The notes beneath the pieces are model-generated. The model did no database searches, was not told the DNA's origin, and was given only the letters and a program-made list of their open reading frames with translations. Of a stretch of 64,000 nt of DNA, positions 61,745 through 64,000 are shown one piece after another. The translations under genes were made by a program, and so were the position numbers. The DNA is taken from assembly GCF_023278565.1 (NCBI RefSeq), contig NC_064673.1, positions 3,844,001 to 3,908,000 on the forward strand, read 5' to 3'. Within the stretch, counting starts at the first letter, position 1. Each line of letters begins with the position of its first letter. The DNA is from Colletotrichum lupini (lineage: Eukaryota > Ascomycota > Sordariomycetes > Glomerellales > Glomerellaceae).

Positions 61745-63336
61745 ATTCGTGATAGCCGGAACACCGCAGTCTGGGATTCGGATCCACGCCATATGAAGGT
61801 TTCGTGACACAAAGAGGATACTGAAAATTTGGAGACCAATCGAGACCATCGGGCACAGATGACAGGAACTTTTTCCCTTGAATGTGTACAGCCTCTATCC
61901 TGTTTCAGGGGACGGTTAGGATGCTGATCCATCCGCGCCAATCTAGCCATATTCCTCGGGCGAGATATGTATTGACGACAGGCTAACGTACGAGAGAGGC
62001 TAGTCACGGAACAGGAAGTAAAGATCAACCCTGTGAGACAGAATCAATCATCTTTGCAATTATCTGGTATTTGCTTAGGTTGGGAAGCTGAACAAACACA
62101 ATGCATAGCTAAGCTCAACGGCCGGGACTATTAGTCACCAAAACAAGTTATCAAACTTGAAGTCGGCAAGGCTCACTTTGAATCTCAGATGAGACGGCAA
62201 TGCAGCCTTACCATGTCGGCAGTGATCGATTGCAGCTGCAACACGCAGTTCAAGAGTGGGGCATGTGCTTCTTTGAATGTTTGTCTAGGCTAGGAAGCGG
62301 GATTGGTTCTCTGATTTTGTGGACGTTTCAGTCCCTTTCTCACTGCTTATCAATCCTGGAATTAGCCGCGAAACCAGATGGGATCTGTCAACCGAAATGA
62401 TTATATGGAGACGAGACTCATACTTTACGAGGCTATGCCTTCTCCGGAAGGTGAGGACTGGCCACACTTATGTGATTCGGAAGTCCGATCCTACCAATCA
62501 ATTGAAAAAGCAACTCCCTCATCAAGGTGATGGATGCACTCGGATGTGCAGGTTTTCAAACGTTCTCAATGGACCCGGTTGAAGGATGAGACCGCTGGTA
62601 AGCAGCTTCCTTTTCCGGTATCTTTCTGTCTAGGGTGAACGCCTGACTGAGAGTATTTCTTCGTATCTAAATGGGCTGAACGAATATTGTGCCGCAAGGA
62701 TTGACGCTAAGAGTTGTGCAACCCATGTCAACCCAATGATGACACAGAGGAGTTCACAGACCCAAGGCTATCCTCAGGCCTTGGAACTGCTACATTTCGC
62801 CCTAAGATTCCGCAATAGGCGCTTCCCTTGAAAACCAAGCTTCCCCGGTGTCTATTCGGAGACATACCAATCCTTTGTCTGTCGGGCATGTCTGGATCCA
62901 GGATGCTCGGCCGATGGGAGCGATGGAGCATCGTTGCTGATGGATTGGCCCCTCCGGTTCGTCCAGGTTGCAGGTCTAGATCATCGAGGACGTCTTGCTA
63001 ATCCGCGTACTTTCTGCGGGTTGGCATTCCCGTTAGCCGGGATGCTGGGCGTTGCAGCCTTTTGTGTAGGATCCATGGGCATGAGCATTAAGTCTGCTTC
63101 AATCAGCTCTCAGGCTCTCAGTGGAAAGTTGCCACCTCGTTGTGGTTCGTAGAGTGGAAGCGGAAATGTGTTCTCTCTCGTTTAGGAATGTCTGACAGCT
63201 TGATACTCGGCTGTAATTGCTCCCGACGCGATTTCCTGCAAACTTCGCCTCGTACTCTCAAGCCTTTTTCTATACATATACTCAAGAAACCCAGAAAGGT
63301 TCTCTTAGAATCTTTAATCTATTCATATGTCTCACC
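61745..63336. other. Intergenic region before the second transporter
   Basis: I see no secure gene. Short frames on both strands (for example minus 61687..62028 and plus 62319..62582) have protein-like composition in places but no recognisable domain, and could be remnants of a decayed cluster gene. The last about 150 bases are the transporter promoter. Confidence 0.4.
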
Positions 63337-64000
63337 ATGGCGCCACTACAATCAGAGAAGACGGCAATGATTCAGATGGGCGCGAAAGATTCCCTTCCGT
63401 CAACCTCTAGCAGCTCGAACCGCGCTTCTATTGCCGGAGAACGGGAAATCATCGTTGATGATAAAATAAACAATGTACTTTCGACTGTCGAGAAGCCTAG
63501 TTTAGAGGCCGAAGAAGCAGCCAACGCAGACGAGACCGATGATGCAGTCGTCGAGTATCCCAAAGGCCTTAGGCTGGTTTTGATCATTTTCGGACTGGCC
63601 ATGGCTGTTTTCTTGGTCTTCCTTGACATGACACTCATTGCTACCGCTATTCCAGCTATCACGAACCAGTTTAACTCCCTGCAACATGTTGGATGGTATG
63701 GCTCTGCCTACATGCTCAGTGTAAGACCCAAACTTCCATGAATCGCATCATTCTCACTAACAAATACTATTAAGCTTTGCTCATTCCAACTGGTCTACGG
63801 AAAATGCTTTGAACTCTTTTCTCTCAAGTGGACCTTTATGGTGGCCATCGCATTTAGAGAAATCGGGCTGGCTGTCTGCGGAAGCGCCCCCAACTCGATT
63901 GCTTTCATTGTCGGACGAGCCATCACTGGGATTGGTTGCAGTGGCATCATTATCGGCGCCTGGGTGGTTCTCGCACACAGTGTACCGATTCGTCAACGTG
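63337..64000 (+). CDS. MFS transporter, DHA2 family (5' part, cut by window end)
   Basis: Partial model: join(63337..63720, 63775..64000 and beyond), about 203 residues visible. A hydrophilic tail of about 85 residues with acidic and Ser-rich stretches precedes the first helix, which ends in [14 protein letters not shown], a good match to the family's conserved first-helix motif. The segment [12 protein letters not shown] continues across a 54-base intron into [15 protein letters not shown], a motif A region that has lost the usual GRK end, and then [11 protein letters not shown]. The pattern is that of 14-helix exporters commonly found in fungal secondary-metabolite clusters. The start ATG was chosen because it precedes a typical tail; the frame is open upstream to 63217 without a better context. 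Lying next to the NRPS, it may export its product. The 3' part is outside the window. Confidence 0.88.

Overview
The window is nuclear DNA from a filamentous ascomycete (Pezizomycotina). I infer a plant-associated Sordariomycete, perhaps Glomerellales or Hypocreales. The supports are short introns of about 50-90 bases with GTRAGT-like donors, two fungal nonribosomal peptide synthetases (NRPS), a Zn2Cys6 regulator, a secreted GH28 pectinase, a SCH9-type kinase and a mannitol-1-phosphate dehydrogenase. The genus call is inference only.

Left block (about 1-18 kb). A bimodular NRPS (C*-A-T-C-A-T-CT) is followed by a secreted exopolygalacturonase, a serine/alanine-rich protein with GPI-anchor features, a short-chain dehydrogenase and a Zn2Cys6 regulator. 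The NRPS, dehydrogenase and regulator could form a small biosynthetic locus, but nothing proves it.

Middle block (about 18-42 kb). Four conserved genes lie on the minus strand: coatomer beta-prime, mannitol-1-phosphate 5-dehydrogenase, glucose-6-phosphate isomerase and a SCH9-like AGC kinase. The dehydrogenase and the isomerase both use fructose-6-phosphate. About 12 kb without a convincing gene separates them; it holds at most one possible gene relic (about 32.7-33.6 kb).

Right block (about 45-64 kb). This looks like a biosynthetic gene cluster. It contains a DHA2 transporter, an alcohol-oxidase-type GMC flavoenzyme, an FMN-dependent 2-hydroxyacid oxidase-like enzyme, a bimodular NRPS ending in a thioester reductase domain (A-T-C-A-T-R), a possible small divergent gene, and a second DHA2 transporter cut by the window edge. 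The NRPS should assemble a dipeptide and release it reductively as an aldehyde or alcohol. The two flavoenzymes are candidates to act on the released product or supply its precursors, and the transporters to export it.

The two most unusual points are the first adenylation domain of the left NRPS, which lacks the aspartate that normally binds the alpha-amino group, and the M-domain-free A-T-C-A-T-R synthetase with its flavoenzyme neighbours. Exon models were built by hand from splice signals and frame continuity. Domain and specificity statements come from reading motifs, not from database searches.
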